64,000 bases of DNA from Anaeropeptidivorans aminofermentans (GTDB taxonomy: Bacteria > Bacillota > Clostridia > Lachnospirales > UBA5962): positions 62,001-126,000 of the forward strand of contig NZ_OW711693.1 of the NCBI RefSeq assembly GCF_940670685.1, in the 5' to 3' direction. Position numbers and translations under genes: made by a program. Position 1 is the stretch's first letter. Each line of letters begins with the position of its first letter. A model generated the notes under the pieces. It had not been told where the DNA came from, did not search any database, and was given only the letters and a program-made list of their open reading frames with translations. Positions 32,905 to 41,138 of this stretch are shown in pieces.

Positions 32905-33027
32905 GAAGGGAAAGTTATGTCTTTTTTATATTACAGATGTGATATAATCAATTTAACAGCCTTTGATAAGCAGTATGGCTAAGGTGCGAAGCGCCGCGAA
33001 TTTATATAAAATAAGGGAGGTGTTTTG

Positions 33028-33456
33028 GTGAAAATAGGAATGGGGTTATATGTTAAAAATAGTGTGGAAGCTGTTGAACTTTATAAAGAAGTGTTTGGCC
33101 TGGAATTGGGATATCATGTAAAGAATCCTGACGGAACATACTTTCATTCAGAGCTTTATAAAGATGGTCAAGAATTCTTATCTGTAGTGGAATCATCAAA
33201 TAATTACATGGAAGAAAATATAGCACAGTTGGGTGTGAGCTTTGATAGTGAGGCTGCGGTAGAAAAGGCATACGCCTTGTTAAGCGAAGGTGGAACGATT
33301 AAGACACCGTTAGGGCCATTGCCATGGAGTCCATGCGCTGCTGATGTTATAGACAGATTTGGTGTGTGGTGGTATATAACCGCACCGCAGCACTATCCGC
33401 CTGATGATTACGATCCAAATGTGCCTTGGGATTCCAGTATGTATAAGAAACCGTAA
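33028..33456 (+). CDS. VOC-superfamily (glyoxalase/PhnB-like) protein
   Basis: A 142-residue single-module protein. VKNSVEAVELYKEVFGLELG and DGTYFHSELYKDGQEFLSVV give the first beta-alpha-beta-beta-beta unit. The second unit is AVEKAYALLSEGGTIKTPLG and CAADVIDRFGVWWYITAP, as in PhnB-type proteins. Function in the family varies (metal-dependent isomerases, dioxygenases, antibiotic-binding proteins); the substrate cannot be named. The start is probably GTG 33028, five bases after AAGGGAGGTG; TTG 33025 is too close to it. The gene follows the right end of the mobile element and originally followed the GNAT gene across hairpin F2. Confidence 0.85.
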   Translation: MKIGMGLYVKNSVEAVELYKEVFGLELGYHVKNPDGTYFHSELYKDGQEFLSVVESSNNYMEENIAQLGVSFDSEAAVEKAYALLSEGGTIKTPLGPLPWSPCAADVIDRFGVWWYITAPQHYPPDDYDPNVPWDSSMYKKP

Positions 33457-33567
33457 TACATAGTATAAGCAAGTAGGGAAAGCCAACAAAATCCTATTTG
33501 TCGCTTAGGCTATTGGCAATATCCTGTTATCCCGAAAAATCTTTTTTCCACCATTACTACAAGCTAT

Positions 33568-33616
33568 AAGCTGCATTTTTGTTGGCAATACTCCAATGAA
33601 GCTGCAGCTTTTTTCA
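33568..33616 (+). terminator. Family G nested hairpin, copy G1
   Basis: AAGCTGCATTTTTGTTGG pairs loosely with CCAATGAAGCTGCAGCTT and runs into TTTTTTC. A second copy occurs at 36602-36650. It terminates the VOC gene. Confidence 0.65.
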
Positions 33617-33877
33617 TATTTAAAATAGTAATTGAAGTTTGCAGTACCCAAGCGGGTGCCGCATTTTTTGCGTTAAGAGGCTTTGAAAGACCTGTCTGCC
33701 AATTTTAAAAATGACTGCTTGACCGGTTCTTTGGTGACTCATATAATATTCCAAAGGGGGTGCCGGAATGAGATTGGTTTTAATTAATAGCAATATAAAA
33801 AATAACGAGAATTCCATCTCTGTTTTTGATAGATAAATTTCTAGCAGCGGGTAACTGTATACTGTTAATGGTATATA

Positions 33878-34321
33878 GTGTTAGAAATTATTTATCCAAT
33901 AGAGAAAGGATGCTATCAAATAAATCACAATGTAGTTACGAGATTATCCTCATCAGGAAGAATCAGCAAAGCCGTGGGGAATTATACCCATATAACAAAA
34001 ATAAAGCCCAATTCAACGTTTTATACGTTCTCAGGGCAAATTGGAGCAGATTTAGATGGAAATATTCCTGAAGCGTTTAATCAACAAGTAAAGAATACAT
34101 TTATAAATATATCAAATCTACTTAAGAGTGTAGATTTGGAGCCGGACAATGTTATAAAAGTAAATATATGGTCAAAAGAAGAAATGAATTGGGATTATTT
34201 CGATAAGATATATAATGATTTTTTTGGGGAAATCCCTCCTTCTATGACAATTGCTTATGTAAATGCTTTGGGTTTGGAAGAAATAAAAATAGAAATAGAA
34301 ATATGGGCGGCGGGACAATGA
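33878..34321 (+). CDS. RidA/YjgF-like protein lacking the catalytic arginine
   Basis: Residues 17-147 align with the Rid fold: RLSSSGRISKAVGNYTHITK, FYTFSGQIGADLDGNIPEAF, QQVKNTFINISNLLKSVDLE, NVIKVNIWSKEEMN and IKIEIEIWAAG. RidA enzymes hydrolyse reactive enamine/imine intermediates and use an Arg in the PARS segment. Here the corresponding segment reads PPSMTIAYV, with Met in the Arg position, so it probably lacks deaminase activity. The start is uncertain: GTG 33878 has no ribosome site. AGAAAGG is followed by an ATG in another frame, so a small 5' frameshift is possible. It is a single gene in the accessory row. Confidence 0.75.
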   Translation: MLEIIYPIEKGCYQINHNVVTRLSSSGRISKAVGNYTHITKIKPNSTFYTFSGQIGADLDGNIPEAFNQQVKNTFINISNLLKSVDLEPDNVIKVNIWSKEEMNWDYFDKIYNDFFGEIPPSMTIAYVNALGLEEIKIEIEIWAAGQ

Positions 34322-34510
34322 TGAAGTGTATCTGTAAAGCTTTATAAAAAATATGAAATCGAACCATACCCGTCAATGAAAACCAAGAGAAATGATATTG
34401 GAGTGTGGTTTTGGCAGGGAGTAAAACAGTCCTGCAAATGGCCAGAGACGTTTTTATTGGGAATCAAAATTCAATCTTTCGATAGCTGCCGCAAACCTGT
34501 TTGCTTAATC
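34322..34510 (+). other. Possible remnant of a coding fragment
   Basis: After the RidA-like stop, a frame from about 34340 to 34530 (KYEIEPYPSMKTKRND, then WQGVKQSCKWPETFLLG) reads like protein but has no start codon or ribosome site. I do not recognise it. It may be the eroded end of a lost gene. Confidence 0.25.
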
Positions 34511-34600
34511 ACTGCATCTATTTTATACGAATGACACCAAAAAGACATATTTTTCTGCCAGGAAAGTTATGTCTTTTTTTATTCAATAAAATATGCTACT
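34511..34600 (+). terminator. Family F hairpin, copy F3 (intact)
   Basis: AAAAAGACATATTTTTCTGC pairs with GGAAAGTTATGTCTTTTTTT. GCATCTATTTTATACGAATG upstream matches the flank of F1. It shows what the target of the mobile element looked like before insertion. Confidence 0.75.
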
Positions 34601-34631
34601 ATGAATTCAAAAGTGAGTGCATCATGATAGA

Positions 34632-34863
34632 TATAGTAAATTTCACTGAAGGATGTAATAAAAATCTATTTTTCATAAATGGCTTAAACATATAAGAGCC
34701 CTATGTTTAAGCCATTCATAGCCAACAAAGATTAAAATATCTTTGTTGGCTATAAGGGGGCGTTCGCCTGAAAACACTTTAACAGTTTCCCTGTAAGTGT
34801 TTCCAGGTTCACTAAGCATAAAATATACGGTTTTTATTACTGTTTCATTTGAAATTTACTATA
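34632..34863 (+). repeat. Family C MITE-like repeat, full-length copy C2
   Basis: About 232 bp, bounded by TATAGTAAATTT and AAATTTACTATA. It includes AAAAATCTATTTTTCATAAA, GGCTTAAACATATAAGAGCC, TAGCCAACAAAGATTAAAAT and CTGTTTCATTTGAAATTTAC. An inverted long copy is C4 (46768-46998). Shorter copies lacking the inner block of about 100 bp are C3 (42228-42357) and C5 (63589-63712). Confidence 0.85.
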
Positions 34864-34918
34864 AACAGGAATTTGCCGGGGTATTCTTTTGATAAAGCGT
34901 CTGCTATGGGAGCTGATT

Positions 34919-35368
34919 ATGAAAGTATTGGTAAGTGCATGTGCCATAGGCTGCAACTGTAAATATAATGGAAAAAACAATCGTAATGAATTTGTGATTG
35001 AATACTTAAGAGGCAAGGAGATAATAAGTATTTGCCCAGAAATGCTAGCTAATATGCCAACTCCCCGTCCGTGTGCTGAGATTGTTAATGGAGTGGTAAT
35101 GGACGCTAATGGAAATAATGTTGATTCTGATTATAGAAATGCAGTAGCAATTGTATTGGAAAAAGTTAAAGGCGAAAGAATTGATTTGGCTATTTTGCAA
35201 TCAAGAAGTCCTACCTGCGGAGTTAATAAAATATATGATGGAACATTTACCGGAAAACTAATACCTGGTCAGGGGCTTTTTGCAAAGGCCTTGCTTGATA
35301 AGGGGTATACTGTAAAAGATACGGAAGATTTTAAGCTTATAAATTCCGATTTGCCGCTTATAATATGA
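34919..35368 (+). CDS. DUF523 family protein (YbbK-like)
   Basis: A 149-residue protein. MKVLVSACAIGCNCKYNGKN, ICPEMLANMPTPRPCAEIVN, LQSRSPTCGV and QGLFAKALLDKGY are the conserved DUF523 blocks. The cysteines at CAIGCNC, CPE, RPCAE and SPTCG are conserved and may bind a metal or Fe-S cluster; the biochemical function is not known. ATG 34919 follows GGGA and matches the homologue start, so the upstream frame extension from 34889 is not used. It lies between a family C repeat and hairpin F4. Confidence 0.85.
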   Translation: MKVLVSACAIGCNCKYNGKNNRNEFVIEYLRGKEIISICPEMLANMPTPRPCAEIVNGVVMDANGNNVDSDYRNAVAIVLEKVKGERIDLAILQSRSPTCGVNKIYDGTFTGKLIPGQGLFAKALLDKGYTVKDTEDFKLINSDLPLII

Positions 35369-35404
35369 ACAATCTGGCATAAAATCTTTTTTAACTGTCA
35401 CTTC

Positions 35405-35475
35405 CCGAAAGACATAATTTTCACTAAGGGAAAGTTATGTCTTTCTTTATAGCTAAAGCATGTTACTATCGATTC
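35405..35475 (+). terminator. Family F hairpin, copy F4 (intact)
   Basis: AAAGACATAATTTTCACTAA pairs with GGGAAAGTTATGTCTTTCTT. It is followed by AGCTAAAGCATGTTACTATC, which resembles the sequence downstream of F3. It terminates the DUF523 gene and precedes the leader of the next gene. Confidence 0.75.
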
Positions 35476-35519
35476 ATAGTGTAGCGCACATAGAAACAGG
35501 GATTCGGAGGTGAATTGAC

Positions 35520-36035
35520 ATGGATTTGAGAAGGGCTGACAGTAGTGATTTGCCGAAACTCAAAGCGATGTATAGAAAGATAATTGATAATATGAACAGA
35601 AACGGCATATCAATTTGGGACGAAATCTACCCCTGCGAATTTTTTAGCGGTGATATTGAAAATAACCGCCTTTATTTATTGGCGGAGGAACACGATATTA
35701 TCGTTGCAGCGTTTGCATTATGTGAGTCCCATGCTGGAGAAAATTATATGAAATGGGAAAATGCCCATGAAAAGGCATTATATCTTGACCGCTTTGGCGT
35801 TAACGTTGATTATGCGAGACGCGGCATCGGCAGTACAATGCTTCGGCATGCGATTGCACTTGCTAGGCAGAAGAATGCTAAATATTTAAGGCTTTTTGTT
35901 GTGGATATCAATAAACCGGCTATAAATGCATATCTCAAAAATGGCTTTAGGAAGGCAGAGGGAATCTATGAAGAAAGAATCGATGATGACCTTATATTGC
36001 GTGAATATGGATTTGAAATAGAAATATTAAGGTAA
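35520..36035 (+). CDS. GNAT-family N-acetyltransferase
   Basis: A 171-residue enzyme. The acetyl-CoA loop is VNVDYARRGIGSTMLRHAI (about residues 97-115), followed by KNAKYLRLFVVDINKPAINA and YLKNGFRKAEGIYEER. This is the typical small-molecule or peptide acetyltransferase layout. Start ATG 35520 follows CGGAGGTG. It is the last single gene of the accessory row and ends before a 32-bp perfect palindrome. Substrate unknown. Confidence 0.88.
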   Translation: MDLRRADSSDLPKLKAMYRKIIDNMNRNGISIWDEIYPCEFFSGDIENNRLYLLAEEHDIIVAAFALCESHAGENYMKWENAHEKALYLDRFGVNVDYARRGIGSTMLRHAIALARQKNAKYLRLFVVDINKPAINAYLKNGFRKAEGIYEERIDDDLILREYGFEIEILR

Positions 36036-36104
36036 TACAAACGCCGGTTTATCAATCCGCCGATACCTTTCTATCCTGAAAAATCATTTTTTCGTTATTA
36101 CTTC

Positions 36105-36136
36105 AAGAAAGAACAGTCTTAAGACTGTTCTTTCTT
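36105..36136 (+). terminator. Perfect palindromic terminator
   Basis: AAGAAAGAACAGTCTT is followed directly by its complement AAGACTGTTCTTTCTT, 32 bp in all, then TTGG. It ends the GNAT gene. Confidence 0.8.
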
Positions 36137-36903
36137 TTGGCGGCGCGCGAATCATCATAACCATTCCTCTATTTATTTTGCTTTGCTATAATCTATGTGG
36201 CATTGCATGTACAATATACTATCCTACATACAAATTACTGAATAATTAATTATGACAGAGAATTCGTCAAATTTTTTGGGCAGCTTATGGTAATCTTAAT
36301 ATGCAGTTCAATATCGTAGCGCACAGATGAAATATAACGAAGCTGACGTATTACGGGCTCTGCATATGCCGTTTCTTTTTTTAGAGCGTGGGTTGAAATA
36401 GTAAATTGTATGTAGGAAATGAAGTTCTTATATTATTTTATAAGAATCATGCAAATCTGCGAAAGAGAATGTGTATAAGGCATCTCTTCCGCAGATTTGT
36501 ATGTTACGGACGATTCCATATAGAGCTTTATCTCTTGTGTTTTGCAGCGGCTTGATACCAGTCATGTCAAGGAATCTTTTATCTGTAATCATTTCAAGCT
36601 AAAAGCTGTATTTTTATTGACGTTAAATCAATGGAAATGCAGCTTTTTTATATTAAAATAATTTGTATGCTGAAAAACTTTTGCCAAATTTAACTACGGC
36701 GTTCTCAGCTGCCAGATAAAGCTTCTTTTAATTCTGCCATAAGCCTATATTTATTCCCATTAATTTAGTGATAATTCAGTATGAAAGGCTTCTGCATAAG
36801 CAAGGTTTTCTGCTTATACAGAAGTAATTGATTATGAGATAAATATCTGTTACAATATCTCCCACAATAAAAATCTTTGAGAACTTTAAAGGGGCTGCCT
36901 ATT
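36137..36903. other. Gene-free region of about 770 bp
   Basis: No convincing frame on either strand. It holds one family G hairpin (36602-36650: AAAGCTGTATTTTTATTGAC with ATGGAAATGCAGCTTTTTTA). The rest is AT-rich and unassigned, including the presumed chemoreceptor promoter near the right end. Confidence 0.5.
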
Positions 36904-39003
36904 ATGAAAATCAGTCGGTATAAAACACTTCAATTTAAGTTAAGTCTATTGCTTGCGTTTTTTGCAATTATTCCCCTCGTCGGTTTTTCGTTTTTGTTCC
37001 TTAGTAATTTGCAAAGCACATTGCTGTCAGAGCAAAAGACCGCAGTCAATAAACAGCTTTCTTTGGTTAACGATAATGTTGATGCCGTCTTTGATGACAT
37101 GCTCAACAATGTGTGGTACTTTGCGGAAGGCGTCCTCCTTAAGACAGCAGATGCATCTATTACAGCTTATTTTGAGACAGCAGCTTCTGTAAGTATGACC
37201 CCTAAGGAAAACGGACCTGTAGAGCAAGCTATTTTCCAAAGCTTTGAAGAATTCGGAAAAACCCATTCGAATTATCAATATATTTATATGGGTACGGAAA
37301 ACGGCGGCTACATACAATATCCTGAATCCACCATTGATGCAGGCTTTGACCCCCGTATTCGTCCCTGGTATTCTCCTGCAAAGGGACAGCCGGATAGGCC
37401 TGTTCTGGGGGAACCCTATTATTTTGCCGGAGATGACATTGTCATTATCGGTGCATCACAAGCAGTTAAAGGCTCTGAAGGGGAAATACTTGGCGTTGTT
37501 GCAATGGATATGAGCCTTTCCTCTCTTACGAAGCTTTTCGAGAAAGCCACAGAAGGTTCTAAAGGCTACTATATGCTGGCAACGGCCGACGGAACCATTT
37601 TGGCAGACCCCAGCAATGCAGAAAATAACTTTAAGAACCTTTCAGAAGTCTATGGCGATGTGTTTTCCAAAGCCGTTATGGAAAATGCAGACTTTCAGCA
37701 AATTGACATCGGCGGCGAGCCTTATTTCATAAAGAGCATATTCTCAGATAAAACCCATTGGAGTTATATTTCCGTGGTATCTGAGGCGGAGCTTTTCAGA
37801 AGTGTAAACGCACTTGAAAAAATTATCTATATTTTTCTGGGCATCATTTTAATTGTTGTGATTGCAGCAGGATTTTCCATAAGTAACAGTATCGCAAGGC
37901 CCATTAAGGCTGTGACTCGTTCAGCCTATGAAGTTTCGGAAGGCAATTTTGACGTAGATGTGCAAATAAAGGCCGACGGCGAAGTAGGCCTTTTGGTAGA
38001 TGCCTTTAAAAAAATCGGCGTAACGCTTCAGGAATATAAAAAGTACATTGAAGAAATTGCCTCTATTCTCAATCACGTTGCTGAAGGCAATATGGTGTTT
38101 GAGCTGAAATCAGCGTATATCGGCGAGTTCAGTACGATTAAAATGGCTCTTTTGAATATTTCACAAAAGTTAACGGAAACCCTGGTACAGATTAAGGTTT
38201 CATCGGACCAAATTGCCGCCGGCTCCAATCAAGTAGCCGCCGGTGCCCAGGCTCTGAGCCAGGGCGCTACGGAGCAAGCTGCATCCATTCAGGAACTTTC
38301 TGCAACCATCAGCGAAATTTCCAACCAGGTTGGTTCCAATGCGGAAATGGCGCAGGAAGCCAATGATCTTTCAAAAAATGCTGTCGCAGACGTATCCGAA
38401 GGAAGCAAGAAAATGCGTGCCGTAATAGATGCAATGGAAGAAATTAACGGTAAGACCAACGAAATCAGCGGCATTTTGAAGATGATTGATGAAATTGCAT
38501 TCCAAACCAATATTCTTGCCCTTAATGCGGCGGTAGAAGCCGCCCGGGCCGGAGACGCCGGCAAGGGATTTGCCGTAGTTGCAGACGAGGTCCGCAGTTT
38601 GGCCCAAAAGACGGCAGAGGCAACCCAAAACACGGCCGCCCTCATTGAAGGCTCTATACAGTCTACCAAGCACGGAACAGACGCAGTCGGAGAAGCCACC
38701 CGTGCCCTGGCAAAAATTGTAGCAAACGTAGAGAACGTTGCCAATTTTCTGGGAAATATTAACAGTTCCTCTATGCAGCAGTTTGAAGCCATTCATCAGC
38801 TTGTTTTAGGTGTCGATCAGATTTCTGCCGTGGTTCAAAATAATGCTGCAACAGCGGAAGAGTCTGCCGCCTCCAGCGAAGAGCTTTCCAGTCAGGCCCA
38901 TTTGCTTGATAATCTTGTAGGACAGTTCCATTTTGAAAAGGAGCCTGTAAACAGCCTGAAACACAATAAGGAGGCCTCTTCCAAGTATTTTGATATTTCA
39001 TAA
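36904..39003 (+). CDS. Methyl-accepting chemotaxis protein with dCache sensor
   Basis: A 699-residue chemoreceptor. The first membrane helix (LSLLLAFFAIIPLVGFSFLF) is followed by an extracellular dCache-type sensor to about residue 300 (WYSPAKGQPDRPVLGEPYYF; DIVIIGASQAV). The second helix is IIYIFLGIILIVVIAAGFSI, then HAMP (RPIKAVTRSAYEVSEGNFDV) and the cytoplasmic signalling domain. Its hairpin tip contains IDEIAFQTNILALNAAVEAA and FAVVADEVRSLAQKTAEAT. It couples ligand binding to CheA/CheW and flagellar rotation. ATG 36904 follows AAAGGGG. dCache domains often sense amino acids, but this ligand is not known. A terminator follows at 39033-39074. Confidence 0.95.
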   Translation: MKISRYKTLQFKLSLLLAFFAIIPLVGFSFLFLSNLQSTLLSEQKTAVNKQLSLVNDNVDAVFDDMLNNVWYFAEGVLLKTADASITAYFETAASVSMTPKENGPVEQAIFQSFEEFGKTHSNYQYIYMGTENGGYIQYPESTIDAGFDPRIRPWYSPAKGQPDRPVLGEPYYFAGDDIVIIGASQAVKGSEGEILGVVAMDMSLSSLTKLFEKATEGSKGYYMLATADGTILADPSNAENNFKNLSEVYGDVFSKAVMENADFQQIDIGGEPYFIKSIFSDKTHWSYISVVSEAELFRSVNALEKIIYIFLGIILIVVIAAGFSISNSIARPIKAVTRSAYEVSEGNFDVDVQIKADGEVGLLVDAFKKIGVTLQEYKKYIEEIASILNHVAEGNMVFELKSAYIGEFSTIKMALLNISQKLTETLVQIKVSSDQIAAGSNQVAAGAQALSQGATEQAASIQELSATISEISNQVGSNAEMAQEANDLSKNAVADVSEGSKKMRAVIDAMEEINGKTNEISGILKMIDEIAFQTNILALNAAVEAARAGDAGKGFAVVADEVRSLAQKTAEATQNTAALIEGSIQSTKHGTDAVGEATRALAKIVANVENVANFLGNINSSSMQQFEAIHQLVLGVDQISAVVQNNAATAEESAASSEELSSQAHLLDNLVGQFHFEKEPVNSLKHNKEASSKYFDIS

Positions 39004-39032
39004 GTAATATTTTAAAAATAGGTGAAACGAAT

Positions 39033-39074
39033 AAAAATTCCTCCACAGCCGATAAGGTTGAAGGGGGGATTTTT
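39033..39074 (+). terminator. Terminator of the chemoreceptor gene
   Basis: AAAAATTCCTCC (39033-39044) pairs with GGGGGGATTTTT (39063-39074) with a loose loop between. Confidence 0.75.
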
Positions 39075-39097
39075 AGGCCCTAGGCTTGAGAGGGATA

Positions 39098-39242
39098 TGG
39101 TAAATTTAAAGTTAAACTGCAACAAAACCATACATTCATGAAAGGGTTTTCTTATGGTTATTAAACTTGTTTTTTTGTTTGGTAACTATAAGCCTTAAGG
39201 GAATAGGTTTTTGCTTCTTCTTTATAATAAGTTTACTGTATA
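39098..39242 (-). repeat. Family B MITE-like repeat, diverged copy B7
   Basis: Read on the minus strand it runs from TATACAGTAAACTTATTAT through AAAGAAGAAGCAAAAACCTA and TTCCCTTAAGGCTTATAG to TTTAACTTTAAATTTAC. These are the family B end blocks; the middle has diverged. Confidence 0.6.
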
Positions 39243-39311
39243 AGTAGTTTTTCATCTTTGCTTAGTATAAAATATAACTATAGATACGTATTTATAATGG
39301 GAGCGAGATAT

Positions 39312-39824
39312 ATGGAAGGCGTAGAAAGACATGAGGTTCGGCTTTTGCCCCATAATGAGGATTGGATAAAGGAATTTCAATTGTTAAAGCCGGTACTTAT
39401 AAAAATCCTTGGAGATAATGTACTGGATATTCAGCATGTGGGAAGCACCTCCATAAAAGGCATCAATGCCAAGCCTATTTTAGATGTGGCTGTGAAGGTT
39501 TTTTCATTTGCCAAACTAAATATTGAAGGTATGCAGCAGCAGGGCTATGATTATTGCGGAGAAAGCGGCGTCTTGGGGCGGGCGCTTTTTATCTTGAGAA
39601 GAGACGGGCATATTTCTTTGCAGCATGTTCACTGTTATGAAGAAGGGAATACAGATTTTGAAAATCAGGTATGCTTTCGGGATTATCTAAACAAAAACCC
39701 CAATATTGCGAAGCAGTATGATGATTTAAAGCGTGACCTTGCCATGAAATATCCTAAAGATAGACTTAAATATACCGAAGGAAAAGAGCAGTTCATACAA
39801 TCGATTCTCAAATTAGCAAATTAA
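39312..39824 (+). CDS. GrpB family protein (UPF0157, nucleotidyltransferase-like)
   Basis: A 170-residue protein. IQHVGSTSIKGINAKPILDV (GST/S motif followed by the acidic residues of the nucleotidyltransferase fold), RRDGHISLQHVHCYEEG and FRDYLNKNPNIAKQYDDLKR are the conserved GrpB blocks. Biochemical activity of the family is not settled. I chose ATG 39312 because GGGAGCGAG precedes it; ATG 39297 is possible. It is a single gene followed by a strong terminator. Confidence 0.85.
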   Translation: MEGVERHEVRLLPHNEDWIKEFQLLKPVLIKILGDNVLDIQHVGSTSIKGINAKPILDVAVKVFSFAKLNIEGMQQQGYDYCGESGVLGRALFILRRDGHISLQHVHCYEEGNTDFENQVCFRDYLNKNPNIAKQYDDLKRDLAMKYPKDRLKYTEGKEQFIQSILKLAN

Positions 39825-39842
39825 GCAATAAAGATTTTAAGA

Positions 39843-39865
39843 AAAGGCCCTGAGAGGGCCTTTTT
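39843..39865 (+). terminator. Rho-independent terminator
   Basis: AAAGGCCC pairs with GGGCCTTT around a TGAGA loop, with a run of T. Ends the GrpB-like gene. Confidence 0.9.
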
Positions 39866-40004
39866 AATCAGAAAATTTATAATGCTAAGCTTTACTTATC
39901 CTTTCCAAAAGGGCTTTATATTCTTTTTAAAACAGCAGGAAATGTCATGTAATTAAAAATTTTTCTTGCTAAACTAAAGAAAAGAATAGAAGGAGGATGA
40001 TATA

Positions 40005-41123
40005 GTGTTTAAAATACAAACTCGTACTGTAGAACTTGAAGGAACAAATTATGAAATAGGTTATCAATTAGGAAAACTCATTACTGAAATCCCCCCTTTA
40101 AAAGCCCTTCATACTGCCGGAATAGAAGGCTTTGGAGAAAGCCAGATAAAAGAAGCAAAAACATTATTTGACCACTTTTGCCCGGGGCTTACAGAGGAGC
40201 TTCAGGGCTTTGCCGATGGATTAGGGGTTAGGGTACAGCAGGTATTTTTCTACGGAATGACTTACCTCATTCCCCGGTGCAGTCATATTGCATTGATGCC
40301 TGGTATTACTTCAGAAGGGAAGCCTTTGCTTGCCCGTAATTATGAGTTTTCTCATGAGGCAGAGGACTTCTGCCTGATAAAAACAGCTATTAAAGGAAAA
40401 TATACCCATATTGGCACAAGTGTTCTTAATTTTGGCAGGGACGACGGTTTTAATGAACATGGCCTTGCAGTAACCATGAGTTCCTGCGGATTTCCCATAG
40501 GGGCACTGCCCTATATGAGGGCGCCGAAGCTTAAGGGCCTTCAGTTTTGGGCTGTTATCCGTGCTTTGCTTGAAAACTGCAAGAATGTGGCAGAGGCGCT
40601 TTCATATCTTAAAGAGATGCCCATTGCATATAATTTAAACATGATTATAATGGATAAAGAAGCTAATGCCGTACTTTTTGAAACCCTTGACGGGCGAAGC
40701 GCTCTTAAAGAAATCGGCCCAGATTCACCGGAGCAAATGCTTTATGCAACAAATCACGCCGTGCTTTCTGAACTGAAATCCATAGAGCCGAAAGCAATGA
40801 CTCATTCTGCAATACGCTATCAGTATATTAAAGAAGAACTTACAAATAAGAAAAATATAACAAAGGAAAAGCTGAAAGAAATGCTTCTTTCAAAATACCC
40901 TGACGGATTGTGCTGCCATTATTATGAGGAGTTTTTCGGGACCACAAAAAGCATGGTGATTTCCCCTGCTGATGGAACCATTGACATTTGCTGGGGCGGC
41001 CGCAAAGAAAATGGCTGGCATACTTATTTCATTACAAAGCCTCTTTATAATGAAACCCAAACAGCAGAGCTTAATTTGGAAAGGGCAATGCCCGGAACTT
41101 ACGATTGGCAGCCTATGGATTAA
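40005..41123 (+). CDS. C45-type Ntn acyltransferase/hydrolase (choloylglycine hydrolase superfamily)
   Basis: A 372-residue protein. GTNYEIGYQLGKLI at the N-terminus and PRCSHIALMP carry the expected nucleophile Cys (about residue 92), which becomes N-terminal after autoproteolysis. Further family blocks are GKPLLARNYEFS, DGFNEHGLAVTMSSCGFP, LNMIIMDKEANAVLFETLDG and KSMVISPADGTIDICWGG. Known members cleave or transfer acyl groups on amides (penicillin-type acyltransferases, bile-salt or acyl-homoserine amides). Start GTG 40005 follows AAGGAGGATG. It forms an operon with the AraC-type regulator 15 bp downstream. Substrate unknown. Confidence 0.85.
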   Translation: MFKIQTRTVELEGTNYEIGYQLGKLITEIPPLKALHTAGIEGFGESQIKEAKTLFDHFCPGLTEELQGFADGLGVRVQQVFFYGMTYLIPRCSHIALMPGITSEGKPLLARNYEFSHEAEDFCLIKTAIKGKYTHIGTSVLNFGRDDGFNEHGLAVTMSSCGFPIGALPYMRAPKLKGLQFWAVIRALLENCKNVAEALSYLKEMPIAYNLNMIIMDKEANAVLFETLDGRSALKEIGPDSPEQMLYATNHAVLSELKSIEPKAMTHSAIRYQYIKEELTNKKNITKEKLKEMLLSKYPDGLCCHYYEEFFGTTKSMVISPADGTIDICWGGRKENGWHTYFITKPLYNETQTAELNLERAMPGTYDWQPMD

Positions 41124-41138
41124 AAGAGGAGGGTTACT

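Larger units (their letters stand above)
18679..32908 (+). mobile_element. Serine-recombinase mobile element of about 14.2 kb
   Basis: The left end CCACCGTATGATAGGGACA (18680-18698) and right end TGTCCCTATCATACCGTGG (32885-32903) are inverted copies with one mismatch in 19; the similarity continues a few bases inward. They interrupt a family F hairpin: left half AAAAGACATAGCTTTCCGCC (18657-18676), right half GGGAAAGTTATGTCTTTTTT (32908-32927). Intact copies at 34541 and 35408 show the uninterrupted form. AAG is present at both junctions (18676-18678 and 32906-32908). The interior is visibly GC-richer than its flanks. It carries a large serine recombinase next to the right end, a TnpW-like gene, a RepA-like gene with iterons, TetR, a giant surface protein and three small genes. 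No relaxase or conjugation gene is present, so it is probably mobilised or cargo-type. Confidence 0.82.

Noticed and set aside
17952-35475. Family F hairpins as integron attC sites
   Set aside because: The arms read AAAGACATAAC/GTTATGTCTTT without the RYYYAAC and GTTRRRY boxes in the right layout. No tyrosine integron integrase is present. They are followed by T-runs, so terminator function is simpler.
40000-40020. Riboswitch upstream of the acyltransferase gene
   Set aside because: The leader is short and shows no conserved aptamer or anti-terminator pairing; the adjacent AraC/GyrI-like gene explains regulation better.
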